Assembly: GCA_910577825.1 (NCBI GenBank)
Contig: CAJTOK010000003.1
Span: 62,001-126,000, forward strand
Direction of reading: 5' to 3'
DNA from: an uncultured Lachnospiraceae bacterium
Lineage (GTDB): Bacteria; Bacillota; Clostridia; Lachnospirales; Lachnospiraceae
DNA: 64,000 nucleotides
The stretch's first letter is position 1. Each line of letters opens with the position of its first letter. The position numbers and the translations under genes are program-made. The notes under the pieces were generated by a model. The model was not told the DNA's origin and made no database searches. It saw only the letters and a program-made list of their open reading frames with translations. Shown here piece by piece: positions 9,026 through 17,591 of the stretch.

Positions 9026-10321
9026 ATGGACAAAAATTTAACCAGCAGTGATTTGAGAAGAAAATACAGGGTCTTTCTTGCTATTGCATTATGTGTAAAT
9101 ATATTTGCGGCAGCAGCATATTATATCTGGTATATAGACAGAAAAGTACCTGACAGCATTATGCTTGTGGAGAACAGGGAAGAAAGCCTGGAATTTAATG
9201 TACCACTTGAAGGGGAGATTGACGGCGCAGTCGATGTAATCAGTATAAAAAATACAAATAGTGCACATGACGGCAATATACATTTTAACCTGAACCAGAC
9301 TGTCAGGATGCAGGCGAATAATACAGGGAGTTATAAAGCTAAGTTAAAGCTGTTCGGCCTGTTCCATTATAAAAATATACAGATAGATGTTATTAAGGAA
9401 CAGAAAGTCATGCCGTCGGGCAGTGCCGTCGGGCTTTATATTAATTCAGATGGTGTAATGGTGCTTGGCACATCTGAGGTTACAGGAAAGGATGGTTTTA
9501 CTTATGAACCGGCTGCCAATATATTGAGGGCAGGCGATTATATTTACAAGGTAAACAACAGGAAAGTTGAGAATATAGAAGATGTGGCAGAGGCGGTACA
9601 GGATAATGGCGGCGGCAGGGTGACAATATATCTTAGAAGAAATAATAATAATATAAAGGTCAAAGTTGATACAGTTCTTGCAGGTGATGGCGAATATAAA
9701 ATAGGTGCATGGCTGCGTGAAGATACAGAAGGAATCGGGACTTTAACATATGTTACAGAAGATAATAATTATGCAGCACTGGGGCACGGTATAACAGATA
9801 TAGATACAGGGATTCTTATTGATATAAAGAATGGTGGTGTATACCCTGCCAAAATCAGCCAGGTAATACGTGGGGAGGCAGGTTCACCAGGGGAGGTGCT
9901 TGGCTCAGTAAAACTTGGCGGCACAAACCGCCTGGGCACAATTAATAATAATACAAATTATGGTATATCGGGGGAATTATTTGACAATAATTATCTATAT
10001 AACAGCAGCAAAGCACTTCCCGTTGCAATGAAGCAGGAGGTGGATAAAGGCAAGGCAACAGTAAGATGCCAGCTTGGGGAAGAAGTAGAGGATTATGAAG
10101 TTGAGATTGAGAAAATAAACATTAATTCCAAAGAAAATAAAGGAATGGTAATAAAAGTTACAGATAAAAGGCTTCTAAGCAAAGCAGGAGGGATTGTGCA
10201 GGGAATGAGCGGTTCGCCAGTTATGCAGAATAATAAAATAATTGGTGCTGTAACGCATGTATTTGTCAACGACCCGTCAAGGGGATATGGAATATTTATA
10301 GAAGATATGCTTTCTGAATGA
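9026..10321 (+). CDS. spoIVB: SpoIVB peptidase (S55), sigma-K checkpoint protease
   Basis: A 431-residue protein secreted from the forespore into the intermembrane space, where in Bacillus it triggers pro-sigma-K processing through SpoIVFA. An N-terminal membrane anchor (about residues 15-35) is followed by a PDZ domain (about 125-215) and an S55 serine peptidase domain. His254 in LGHGITDID, Ser397 in GMSGSPV and an Asp in VNDPSRGYGI match the catalytic regions. Length is typical. An AGGAG SD precedes ATG 9026. It sits between recN and spo0A as in most spore-formers and likely has its own forespore promoter. Confidence 0.96.
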   Translation: MDKNLTSSDLRRKYRVFLAIALCVNIFAAAAYYIWYIDRKVPDSIMLVENREESLEFNVPLEGEIDGAVDVISIKNTNSAHDGNIHFNLNQTVRMQANNTGSYKAKLKLFGLFHYKNIQIDVIKEQKVMPSGSAVGLYINSDGVMVLGTSEVTGKDGFTYEPAANILRAGDYIYKVNNRKVENIEDVAEAVQDNGGGRVTIYLRRNNNNIKVKVDTVLAGDGEYKIGAWLREDTEGIGTLTYVTEDNNYAALGHGITDIDTGILIDIKNGGVYPAKISQVIRGEAGSPGEVLGSVKLGGTNRLGTINNNTNYGISGELFDNNYLYNSSKALPVAMKQEVDKGKATVRCQLGEEVEDYEVEIEKININSKENKGMVIKVTDKRLLSKAGGIVQGMSGSPVMQNNKIIGAVTHVFVNDPSRGYGIFIEDMLSE

Positions 10322-10424
10322 AACAGCCGCTTTAAAACTGCTGTCATATCCTGGATGTATATATTGTAACAATTTGTCATAAACACAGAAAGAATGGTGT
10401 TTGCTGCAAATGTTTTAAAACTTC

Positions 10425-10431
10425 CGTCGAA
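10425..10431 (+). promoter_or_regulatory. Possible 0A-box-like site upstream of spo0A
   Basis: CGTCGAA differs at one base from the Spo0A-binding core TGTCGAA and lies about 110 nt before the spo0A start. Auto-regulation would be expected from Bacillus, but one 7-mer is weak evidence. Confidence 0.25.
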
Positions 10432-10537
10432 AAGTAACATTTTTTTAGTGTTGCGGCAATATATTTATATATATATGATTTTATTATAACCCCATATAAA
10501 GAGAAAGGATATGCCTTTAGGCAGGAAGGGAAATGTG

Positions 10538-11329
10538 ATGCAGAACGTCAAAGTGTTATTAGTTGATGATAACAAAAGAATTGTTAATTTACTTAAAGAA
10601 GCCCTTACTAAAGAACCTGATATGGAGGTTGCCGGGACTGCAGCAGACGGCGAAGAAGCACTTAAATTAATAGAACTATATAAACCTGATGTGGTTTTAC
10701 TGGATTTAATTATGCCGAAAATAGACGGTCTTGGTGTTATGGAAAAATTAAGAAACAATACAGGATATACGCCTAAAATTATAGTAGTTTCGGCAGTAAG
10801 CCAGGAAAGCGTTACTGAAAATGCGTTTGAACTTGGCGCAGCATACTATATATTAAAGCCTTTTGATACACGTATGGTTGTAAACAGAACAAGGGCAGTA
10901 GCCCTGTATGATGAAAAGGACAACCGGGTTATAAATACGGTTTTTACAAATAAACAGCATATAAAGAAAATAAGCAACCTTGAATCAGATGTAACAAATA
11001 TAATACATGAAATCGGTGTTCCAGCACATATTAAGGGATACCAGTATTTAAGGGATGCAATAATTATGTCCGTAAATGATAATGAGATTTTAGGTTCAAT
11101 AACCAAGCGTCTTTACCCTGCCATTGCCAAAAGCCATAAAACTACTTCAAGCCGTGTGGAAAGGGCTATAAGACATGCAATAGAGGTTGCATGGAGCCGT
11201 GGCAAGATGGATACAATAGAAGAGCTTTTTGGATATACAGTCAATTCAGGCAAAGGAAAGCCTACAAATTCAGAGTTTGTGGCACTTATTGCAGATAAAA
11301 TACGTTTAGAATATAAAATGAGGGCATAA
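10538..11329 (+). CDS. spo0A: Sporulation master regulator Spo0A
   Basis: Response regulator of 263 residues that, when phosphorylated, binds 0A boxes and commits the cell to sporulation. Receiver domain at 1-125 with the acidic pair Asp10/Asp11, phospho-acceptor Asp56 in VVLLDLIMPKIDG and a conserved Lys in YYILKPFD. The C-terminal Spo0A DNA-binding domain (about 150-263) includes the KGYQYLRDAI, SRVERAIRHAIEVAW and TNSEFVALIADK segments. The start chosen is ATG 538 (window 10538), 7 nt after GGAAGGG; the in-frame ATG at 10511 lacks proper SD spacing. Phosphorelay kinases are not in this operon. Confidence 0.96.
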   Translation: MQNVKVLLVDDNKRIVNLLKEALTKEPDMEVAGTAADGEEALKLIELYKPDVVLLDLIMPKIDGLGVMEKLRNNTGYTPKIIVVSAVSQESVTENAFELGAAYYILKPFDTRMVVNRTRAVALYDEKDNRVINTVFTNKQHIKKISNLESDVTNIIHEIGVPAHIKGYQYLRDAIIMSVNDNEILGSITKRLYPAIAKSHKTTSSRVERAIRHAIEVAWSRGKMDTIEELFGYTVNSGKGKPTNSEFVALIADKIRLEYKMRA

Positions 11330-11354
11330 GAAATTCAATTTCATTAAAAAAAGC

Positions 11355-11383
11355 TTTTCAGTATCAGATATTTGGAGTATAAT
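11355..11383 (+). promoter_or_regulatory. Sigma-A type promoter of glgA
   Basis: TTTTCA at 11355-11360 and a perfect TATAAT at 11378-11383 with a 17-nt spacer, 35 nt before the glgA start. Confidence 0.65.
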
Positions 11384-11417
11384 AGATACATGACCTGAAT
11401 AGAAGGAGGTATTTTCG

Positions 11418-12854
11418 ATGAAAAAAGTATTATTTGTGGCATCAGAAAGTGTTCCATTTATTAAAACTGGAGGACTTGCTGATGTAGCAGGCTCTTTACC
11501 CAAATATTTTGATAAAGAAGAGTTTGATGTAAGGGTTATGATTCCAAAGTACGCTTGTATTCCAGATGAATGGAAGCAGAAGATGCAGTACAATACACAT
11601 TTTTATATTGACCTTGCATGGCGTAAACAGTACGTAGGGATTCTTGAAACGGAATACGAAGGGATTACATTCTATTTTATTGACAATGAATTCTATTTTG
11701 CAGGGGATAAGCCTTATGGTTATATACATGAGGACATTGAAAAGTTTGCATTTTTCTGCAAAGCGTCATTATCTGCACTGCCAAGTTTAGACTTCCGGCC
11801 AGACATAATACATTGCCACGACTGGCAGACAGGGCTTATACCTGTATACCTGCACGATATGTTTATGGAGAATGATTTCTACCATGGCATTAAAACAATA
11901 ATGACTATACATAACCTTAAATTCCAGGGAATATGGGATTTGAAAAAAGTTAAGGATATCACAGGCCTTAACCAGTCATTTTTTGCAGCAGATAAGCTGG
12001 AGGCATATGGTGATGCCAACTATCTTAAAGGCGGCATAGTTTATGCAGATATGGTAACTACAGTAAGTGAATCATACGCAGAAGAAATTAAAATGCCATT
12101 CTATGGTGAGAAGCTTGACGGCCTTATGCGTGCACGCAGCAACTGCCTTACAGGAATTGTCAATGGACTTGATTACAATGAGTGGAATCCTGATACAGAC
12201 CCTTTTATTTACACCAATTACAATGCAAAGACTTTCCGCAAGGAGAAAATCAAGAATAAGAGGGGGCTGCAGAAAGAACTCGGGCTTGCACAGGATGACA
12301 GGAAATTTATGGTAGGCATTATATCAAGGCTTACTGACCAGAAAGGGCTGGACCTTGTCGACTATGTTATAGAGGAGATATGTGCTGAAGATGTACAGCT
12401 TGTAGTCCTTGGTACAGGTGAAGAGAAGTATGAGCACCTGTTCAGGCATTTTGAATGGAAATACCATGACAGGGTATCTGCTAACATTTACTATTCAAAC
12501 GAACGTTCGCATAAAATATATGCAGCATGTGACGCATTCCTTATGCCATCACTCTTTGAACCATGTGGTTTAAGCCAGCTTATGAGCCTCAGATATGGTA
12601 CAATACCTATTGTAAGGGAAACTGGCGGGCTTAAAGATACAGTAGAACCATATAATGAATATGAAGGAACAGGGACAGGTTTCTCATTTGCCAATTACAA
12701 CGCACATGAGATGCTTAATACTATAAATTATGCAAAAGATGTCTATTATAACAGGAAGCGTGAGTGGAATAAAATGATAGACAGGGCAATGGCAGTAGAC
12801 TTCTCATGGAATAATTCAGCTAAGAAATACGCTGATTTATACAGAGGTTTATAA
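11418..12854 (+). CDS. glgA: Glycogen synthase (ADP-glucose, GT5)
   Basis: A 478-residue cytosolic enzyme that transfers glucose from ADP-glucose to the non-reducing end of alpha-1,4-glucan. The hallmark N-terminal KTGGLADV motif begins at Lys16 (nucleotide-sugar binding); DIIHCHDWQTG, the SRLTDQKG region and the C-terminal FEPCGLSQLMSLRYGTIPIV motif with the conserved catalytic Glu are visible. Length is normal for bacterial GlgA. AGGAGG lies before ATG 11418, a promoter is at 11355-11383 and a terminator follows at 12874. Other glycogen genes are not adjacent, so it appears to be transcribed singly. Confidence 0.97.
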   Translation: MKKVLFVASESVPFIKTGGLADVAGSLPKYFDKEEFDVRVMIPKYACIPDEWKQKMQYNTHFYIDLAWRKQYVGILETEYEGITFYFIDNEFYFAGDKPYGYIHEDIEKFAFFCKASLSALPSLDFRPDIIHCHDWQTGLIPVYLHDMFMENDFYHGIKTIMTIHNLKFQGIWDLKKVKDITGLNQSFFAADKLEAYGDANYLKGGIVYADMVTTVSESYAEEIKMPFYGEKLDGLMRARSNCLTGIVNGLDYNEWNPDTDPFIYTNYNAKTFRKEKIKNKRGLQKELGLAQDDRKFMVGIISRLTDQKGLDLVDYVIEEICAEDVQLVVLGTGEEKYEHLFRHFEWKYHDRVSANIYYSNERSHKIYAACDAFLMPSLFEPCGLSQLMSLRYGTIPIVRETGGLKDTVEPYNEYEGTGTGFSFANYNAHEMLNTINYAKDVYYNRKREWNKMIDRAMAVDFSWNNSAKKYADLYRGL

Positions 12855-12873
12855 AACTGGCTGCTTTGTTATT

Positions 12874-12907
12874 AAAGCCATGCGGTCTTTACAGGCTGCA
12901 TGGTTTT
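12874..12907 (+). terminator. Terminator after glgA
   Basis: CCATGC near 12879 pairs with GCATGG near 12898-12903, followed by TTTTT. Confidence 0.65.
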
Positions 12908-12945
12908 TAGGATTACAAAAATGGAGAAAACCAGATTTAAACTTA

Positions 12946-12974
12946 TTGACAAAAAATTTATTATACTGTATACT
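12946..12974 (+). promoter_or_regulatory. Strong sigma-A promoter of tRNA-Thr
   Basis: A perfect TTGACA at 12946-12951 and TATACT at 12969-12974 with a 17-nt spacer. The predicted start near 12981 is about 20 nt before the tRNA. Confidence 0.85.
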
Positions 12975-12999
12975 TTAACACATTGTAAGAAACAAGTCT

Positions 13000-13072
13000 G
13001 CTGGAATAGCTCAGCTGGCAGAGCACTTCACTCGTAATGAAGGGGCCGTGGGTTCAAATCCCATTTCCAGCT
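13000..13072 (+). tRNA. tRNA-Thr (anticodon CGT)
   Basis: Complete cloverleaf: acceptor GCTGGAA (13000-13006) with TTCCAGC (13065-13071), anticodon stem CTTCA/TGAAG enclosing the loop CTCGTAA with anticodon CGT at 13033-13035, and a GGTTCAAATC T-arm. The discriminator base is T and CCA is not encoded. It reads ACG threonine codons. Confidence 0.96.
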
Positions 13073-13207
13073 TATAATATTTAAAAACTTTATTGAAAGC
13101 TTTAATGGCTTTGGGACTACTAAGTTCCAGGGCTTTTTGTGTATTAACAGGCTAATGGAACTTAGAAAAAATTTAACAAAAAGGAATGTAGAAAAGGAGG
13201 CAGCTTT

Positions 13208-13528
13208 ATGACATTTGATGAAATTTTTAAAAAGGTAAAGGACATGTTCCAGGATACTGATGTAAGCCATGTAACAGAACATCTTGCTTACCAGTTCAAT
13301 ATAACTGGTGAGGGTGCAGGGAGTTTTTATGTTGAAGTAAAAGATGGCAAGTTAAATATTGAGCCATATGAGTATTATGACAGGGATGCAATATTTATCT
13401 GCAAGGCGGATACATTGTTTAATATTATATCAGGAAAGACAGACCCTGTTATGGCGTTTACACTTGGACGCCTGAAAGTAGAGGGCAGCATTGAACAGGC
13501 TTTGAAGTTAAAGAATTTTATTAAATAA
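13208..13528 (+). CDS. SCP2 sterol-binding-domain protein
   Basis: A small cytosolic protein of 106 residues that is almost wholly an SCP2-like fold. Family features include the GSFYVEVKDGKLNIEP strand pair, a charged central strand with CKADTLFNIISGK, and the ending GRLKVEGSIEQALKLKNFI. Such proteins bind lipids or other hydrophobic ligands; the ligand in Clostridia is not known. AAAGGAGG precedes ATG 13208. It stands alone between tRNA-Thr and a two-component operon. Confidence 0.85.
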   Translation: MTFDEIFKKVKDMFQDTDVSHVTEHLAYQFNITGEGAGSFYVEVKDGKLNIEPYEYYDRDAIFICKADTLFNIISGKTDPVMAFTLGRLKVEGSIEQALKLKNFIK

Positions 13529-13664
13529 ATTAAGAATTATTAATATTTTTTAATAGAATTTATAATAATTTAATAAAAAATATCTTAAGAAAAATTTATA
13601 TGGATTTAATATGGACATGCTGGTATAATCTTCTATAAACGGACATTAAGGGGATGCTTGGCAT

Positions 13665-14375
13665 ATGAAACAACAGGTTATATCAGATAAGGCAATAATA
13701 ATTGTAGAAGATGAGAAGGAAATCCTTGATTTATTAAACCTCTATCTTGGGAATGAAGGTTTTAAAGTGGTTTCTTTCACATCATCAGAAGGAGTTATAG
13801 AATATATAAGTAATAATCCTGTGGATTTGGCAGTGCTTGATGTAATGCTTCCGGGGACTGATGGTTTTACGGTTCTCCGGGAGATAAGGAAGAAGTGGTT
13901 TTTTCCTGTAATAATGCTTACTGCCAAGATAGAAGAAACAGATAAAATCCACGGGATTACTTTAGGTGCGGATGATTATATAACAAAACCTTTCCACCCG
14001 CTTGAGGTAGTTGCAAGGATAAAAGCGCAGTTAAGGCGTGCGGGGGCTTATAACGCATCTCTTTCTAAAGAAGAAGAATATTATAATATACGCGGGCTTG
14101 AAGTATTTCCTGACAGGCACAAAGTGGTGCTTTATGGTGAGAATATTGGACTGACCCCAATGGAATTTTCCATTGTGCTTTATCTTTGCCAGCATCTTAA
14201 CCAGGCAGTTACTTCAGAGGAGTTATTTGAACAGGTATGGGGTGAAAAATATCTTGGCAATAACAATACAGTATTTGCGCATATTGCCAAAATCAGGGAG
14301 AAGCTGCATGAAAATGCAAGAAAGCCTAAATTTATTAAAACTGTATGGGGAGTAGGATACCGCATGGAGGAATAG
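13665..14375 (+). CDS. OmpR/PhoB-family response regulator
   Basis: A 236-residue regulator with a receiver domain (about 8-125: acidic pair in VEDEKE, phospho-acceptor Asp59 in LAVLDVMLPGTDG, Lys in DDYITKPF) and a C-terminal winged helix (about 140-236, TPMEFSIVLYLCQH and VWGVGYRM). AAGGGG precedes ATG 13665. It is one base from the histidine kinase gene, and overlapping genes for a TlpA lipoprotein, a CXXC peptide and a 4Fe-4S protein follow, so it probably controls that redox operon (inference). It resembles VanR-type regulators. Confidence 0.93.
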   Translation: MKQQVISDKAIIIVEDEKEILDLLNLYLGNEGFKVVSFTSSEGVIEYISNNPVDLAVLDVMLPGTDGFTVLREIRKKWFFPVIMLTAKIEETDKIHGITLGADDYITKPFHPLEVVARIKAQLRRAGAYNASLSKEEEYYNIRGLEVFPDRHKVVLYGENIGLTPMEFSIVLYLCQHLNQAVTSEELFEQVWGEKYLGNNNTVFAHIAKIREKLHENARKPKFIKTVWGVGYRMEE

Positions 14376-14376
14376 A

Positions 14377-15492
14377 ATGGATAAAAGAGTACAATATGAA
14401 GTATCAAGGGCATTTTTAAAGCGTTTTTTATTTAATATGCTCCTTTATGTGCTTTTTGTTGTAGTAATGGCAGAAACAGGCTGGTTTTACTGCAATTCAA
14501 AAATATGGTATCCACATGAGCGTATTTATCCTTTAATACATTTCCTGCATAAGAATTTTATGGAAGTTTTTTTATTTGCAATGTGTTCTGGTGCTGTAGT
14601 TATAGCATGTATACATTTCTTCTGGATTGCTTCAATGCTTGGCCGGGTAACACAGGAAATTGGCAGCCTGTATTCAGGCAGTACAGAAGCCGCCAAACTG
14701 CCGCCGCAGTTAAATGAAATGGAGAAACAGCTTAACTTTATTATGTCAAATGTGCGTAAAAGCAGGAAAGAGGCTGATGAGGCAGTACAGCGCAAAAATG
14801 ACATGATTGTATATATGGCGCATGATTTAAAAACACCACTTACATCTGTATTAGGATATATTACACTTGTAAAAGATGAGGACGGGCTCCCGGCGGATAT
14901 ACGTAAAAAGTATCTTGGTGTTGCCATGAAAAAGGCAGAGCGGCTTGAAGATTTAATTAATGAGTTTTTTGAAGTTGCAAGGTATAATTTTACCCAGATG
15001 GCACTGGAATATTCAACAGTGAACCTTACAGTAATGATAGAACAGCTTTTATATGAATTTAAGCCGGTTTTTAGCCAGAAAGGGCTGTTTTATACTACAG
15101 AGCTTGAACCGGATATTATGGTTTTATGTGATACCGAAAAGATAGAACGGGTATTTGATAACCTTTTCAGGAATGTTGTAAATTACAGTTATGCAAATAC
15201 AGAGATAAGGGTTTCACTGGCAGACAACGGGGAGGAAGGGGTTAAATTTATTGTTGAAAACCACGGCAAAACAATACCTGAAGAAAAGATTGCCTGTATA
15301 TTTGACAGGTTTTTCAGGATAGACAGTTCACGTTCAACAGAAACAGGCGGTGCAGGTCTTGGGCTTGCAATAGTGAAGGAAATAACAGGCCTGCATAACT
15401 GGACAGTAAAATGTGAAAGTGAAGAAGAAAAAATAAGATTTATAATTATTATAGGAAAAGAGCAGAGGAAAGAAGTTAATTATGCTGGTTAA
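14377..15492 (+). CDS. Sensor histidine kinase (VanS-like)
   Basis: A 371-residue membrane kinase. Two transmembrane segments (about 16-36 and 64-88) enclose a short extracellular loop of roughly 30 residues, followed by a linker, the H-box MAHDLKTPLTSVLGY, an N-box RNVVNY region, and G-boxes FDRFFRID and GGAGLGLAIVKEI. The short loop suggests sensing within the membrane or through a partner rather than by a large ligand domain. It starts one base after the regulator and overlaps the TlpA gene by 11 nt, showing tight translational coupling. Confidence 0.93.
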   Translation: MDKRVQYEVSRAFLKRFLFNMLLYVLFVVVMAETGWFYCNSKIWYPHERIYPLIHFLHKNFMEVFLFAMCSGAVVIACIHFFWIASMLGRVTQEIGSLYSGSTEAAKLPPQLNEMEKQLNFIMSNVRKSRKEADEAVQRKNDMIVYMAHDLKTPLTSVLGYITLVKDEDGLPADIRKKYLGVAMKKAERLEDLINEFFEVARYNFTQMALEYSTVNLTVMIEQLLYEFKPVFSQKGLFYTTELEPDIMVLCDTEKIERVFDNLFRNVVNYSYANTEIRVSLADNGEEGVKFIVENHGKTIPEEKIACIFDRFFRIDSSRSTETGGAGLGLAIVKEITGLHNWTVKCESEEEKIRFIIIIGKEQRKEVNYAG

Positions 15493-16063
15493 AATGGTTA
15501 AAAGAAAATTTGTTAAAATGTGCAGTATATTAATGGCGGCTGCGCTTATAACAGGCTGTGGCAGTACACCTGCAGGCAGCAGTAATAGCAGCAGCACCAG
15601 CCAGGAACAGGAAACAGGAGGGCTGCCAGATAAAATGCCTTCATTTACAACTAAAGACTTAGAAGGCAATACAATAACAGACAGTATTTTTAAAGAAAAA
15701 GACTTAACAGTAGTAAATATATGGGGCACTTTCTGCGGCCCTTGCATTGGTGAGATGCCAGAGCTTGCGGAGTGGTCAGAAGAAATGCCAGAAAATGTAC
15801 AGCTTATAGGGCTTGTATGTGATATTGAAGGTGAAGATGACAGCAGGCGTAAAGACCTTGCAGCAGGGATTATGGAAGAAGCTGGGGCGGATTTTACCAA
15901 TATAATTCCTGGCAAAAGTTTTAACAGCCTGCTTGAATGGATAACAGGAGTGCCAACAACTATTTTTGTAGACAAAGAAGGAAATATTACAGGAGAGCCG
16001 GTAATTGGTGCTGATGTAAATGCTTATAAAAAGTTTGTAAAGGGTTATATTAATGGAAAGTAA
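15482..16063 (+). CDS. TlpA-like thioredoxin-fold lipoprotein
   Basis: A 193-residue protein with a lipoprotein signal (lipobox LITGC, acylated Cys26), a Ser/Gly-rich linker and a thioredoxin-like domain of the TlpA/ResA type. The active site FCGPC lies in NIWGTFCGPCIGEMPE, and the cis-Pro region is GVPTTIFVDKEG. It is expected to work at the outer face of the membrane as a thiol-disulfide oxidoreductase. It overlaps the kinase gene upstream and a small CXXC peptide gene downstream. The 4Fe-4S membrane protein in the same operon could feed it electrons (inference). Confidence 0.9.
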   Translation: MLVKMVKRKFVKMCSILMAAALITGCGSTPAGSSNSSSTSQEQETGGLPDKMPSFTTKDLEGNTITDSIFKEKDLTVVNIWGTFCGPCIGEMPELAEWSEEMPENVQLIGLVCDIEGEDDSRRKDLAAGIMEEAGADFTNIIPGKSFNSLLEWITGVPTTIFVDKEGNITGEPVIGADVNAYKKFVKGYINGK

Positions 16064-16199
16064 GAGAAGAAATATGGAAAGGGCAGTGGTTTTAATAATT
16101 GCCTGTGCATTTATAATATATGGCATAACAAGAAATGAAACGGCAGTTGTATTAAATAAAGCAGTAAATATATGCCTTGAATGTATAGGAATTGGGTGA
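16053..16199 (+). CDS. CD1871A-family CXXC membrane peptide
   Basis: A 48-residue gene. One transmembrane helix (about 9-25) is followed by RNETAVVLNKAVNICLECIG, with a CLEC CXXC motif at residues 41-44 and the ending ECIGIG. This matches the CD1871A-type CXXC peptides that occur between TlpA-like proteins and 4Fe-4S membrane proteins in Clostridia. ATG 16053 overlaps the end of the TlpA gene and follows AGGG by 8 nt; ATG 16074, after AGAGAAGA, is an alternative giving 41 residues. It overlaps nothing downstream if the next gene starts at 16205. Confidence 0.85.
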   Translation: MESKRRNMERAVVLIIACAFIIYGITRNETAVVLNKAVNICLECIGIG

Positions 16200-16204
16200 C
16201 TGCC

Positions 16205-17080
16205 ATGGGTTTAAAACAAGCTATAAAGAGAAAAATATTCCAGGCTGCTGCCTTTGGGTTTTCCAATGCACATATAATGAACTTTAAAGGAGGCAGGATT
16301 TACCAGGGCAAATGGAAAAATTTCTGCAATCCGGGGCTTAACTGTTATTCCTGTCCTGCGGCAAGCCTTTCATGCCCTATAGGTGCGCTGCAGGCAGTAA
16401 ATGGTTCAATGGAGTTTAATGCCAGTTTCTATGTAACAGGACTTCTGCTTGCTTTTGGTGTGCTTTTTGGCAGGGGGATATGTGGCTGGTTCTGCCCGTT
16501 TGGGCTTTTGCAGGAACTATTATATAAAATCCCTGTTCCAAAGTTTAAGCTTAAAAAATGCTTTCTATATATAAAATATATAATACTTGTAGTATTTGTG
16601 CTTGTGCTTCCTGTAGCCGTTACAAACTTTATGGGAATGGGAAAACCTGCCTTCTGCCAGTTTATCTGCCCTGCCGGCACACTTGGGGGCGGAATCCCGC
16701 TTATTGCCACACACCCGGAACTGCGCCAGGCAATAGGAAAGCTTTTTTCACTGAAAATATTTATATTAATTGCAACAATTACCGGCTGTATATTTATATA
16801 CCGTTTCTTTTGTAAAGCAATATGCCCGCTTGGCGCAATCTATGGCATAATGAATAAGATTAGCATATACCACCTGGAAACAGACCAGCATAAATGTATA
16901 AACTGTGGCAAATGCAAAAAAATCTGTAAAATGGAAGTAAACCCTGTAGAAAAACCAGACTCCGCAGAATGTATACGGTGCGGGGAATGTGTACAGGCAT
17001 GTCCGCAAAAAGCACTTTATCTGGGATTTAAAACATATAATAAAAAAGAAGCAGTAACAGATAAAAACATAAATAAATAA
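16205..17080 (+). CDS. 4Fe-4S polyferredoxin membrane protein (YccM/NapH-like)
   Basis: A 291-residue integral membrane protein with several cysteine-rich motifs: CYSCPAASLSCPIGAL, GICGWFCPFG, CQFICPAG and CKAICPLGAIYG in or near the membrane segments, and two C-terminal 4Fe-4S ferredoxin motifs, CINCGKCKKIC and CIRCGECVQACP. Three or four transmembrane helices lie at about 80-100, 125-145 and 190-210. Such proteins pass electrons across or along the membrane. The start ATG 16205 follows GGGTGA by 5 nt; ATG 16181 lies inside the preceding peptide gene and has no SD. It is the last gene of the redox operon. Confidence 0.88.
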   Translation: MGLKQAIKRKIFQAAAFGFSNAHIMNFKGGRIYQGKWKNFCNPGLNCYSCPAASLSCPIGALQAVNGSMEFNASFYVTGLLLAFGVLFGRGICGWFCPFGLLQELLYKIPVPKFKLKKCFLYIKYIILVVFVLVLPVAVTNFMGMGKPAFCQFICPAGTLGGGIPLIATHPELRQAIGKLFSLKIFILIATITGCIFIYRFFCKAICPLGAIYGIMNKISIYHLETDQHKCINCGKCKKICKMEVNPVEKPDSAECIRCGECVQACPQKALYLGFKTYNKKEAVTDKNINK

Positions 17081-17088
17081 TAAAAAAA

Positions 17089-17119
17089 CCTGTGGCTTAT
17101 ATATTGTTAAAGCCACAGG
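17089..17119 (-). terminator. Terminator between convergent units
   Basis: CCTGTGGCTT (17089-17098) and AAGCCACAGG (17110-17119). The T tract is on the minus strand (complement of the A run at 17082-17088), so it mainly serves the minus-strand remnant, though the hairpin may also act on the plus strand. Confidence 0.65.
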
Positions 17120-17126
17120 CATAGCA

Positions 17127-17544
17127 TTAAATATCAATTACAGAAAAATCTATTTCTAAATCTTCATATATCCCAGCCTTTACAGTATCAGAAAATGAAT
17201 ACTCATCCATAGAGCCATTTTCAAAATTATATACAAAAATCCTGTTCTTAGGGTAATCCACAATCCAGTATTCACGCACGCCAGAACCCTGGTATTTTAA
17301 CATAATTCTTGTTATCTGCATTTAAAAATACAGCAAACGGTGCAGGATATACTTTACATATGCCATTCTTTCCATCAATATAATTTCCTATTATCCTGTC
17401 TAAAAAATGTACTATCTCCTGGTGGAGCCTGTCTGGTGCCGCCATCATATACATCTGCCCGTCAACCAGCTCAGCCCTTTCTCCTTCAGGCAATTCATAA
17501 ATATCTTCAATAGTATAACCTGCATATTTTTGTGCCAATGCCAT
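17127..17544 (-). pseudogene. Uma2-family (DUF820) PD-(D/E)XK protein, core deleted
   Basis: The N-terminal part (17544 down to about 17290) matches Uma2 proteins, with YTIEDIYELPEGERAELVDG and ICKVYPAPFAVFLNAD. The C-terminal part reads on in another frame with GVREYWIVDYPKNRIFVY. Compared with the intact paralogue at 56329-56877, about 45-50 residues are missing between the AD(N/D) and the GVREYW segments. These include the EPDISV and PDWIIEI strands with the catalytic acidic residues. The deletion also shifted the frame. The start ATG 17544 keeps a reasonable SD (GTGGTGG). The product should be inactive. Confidence 0.85.
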
Positions 17545-17591
17545 AAAACCACCACTTTTTTTCCTTATTATATATAATTATCCTTATTGTA

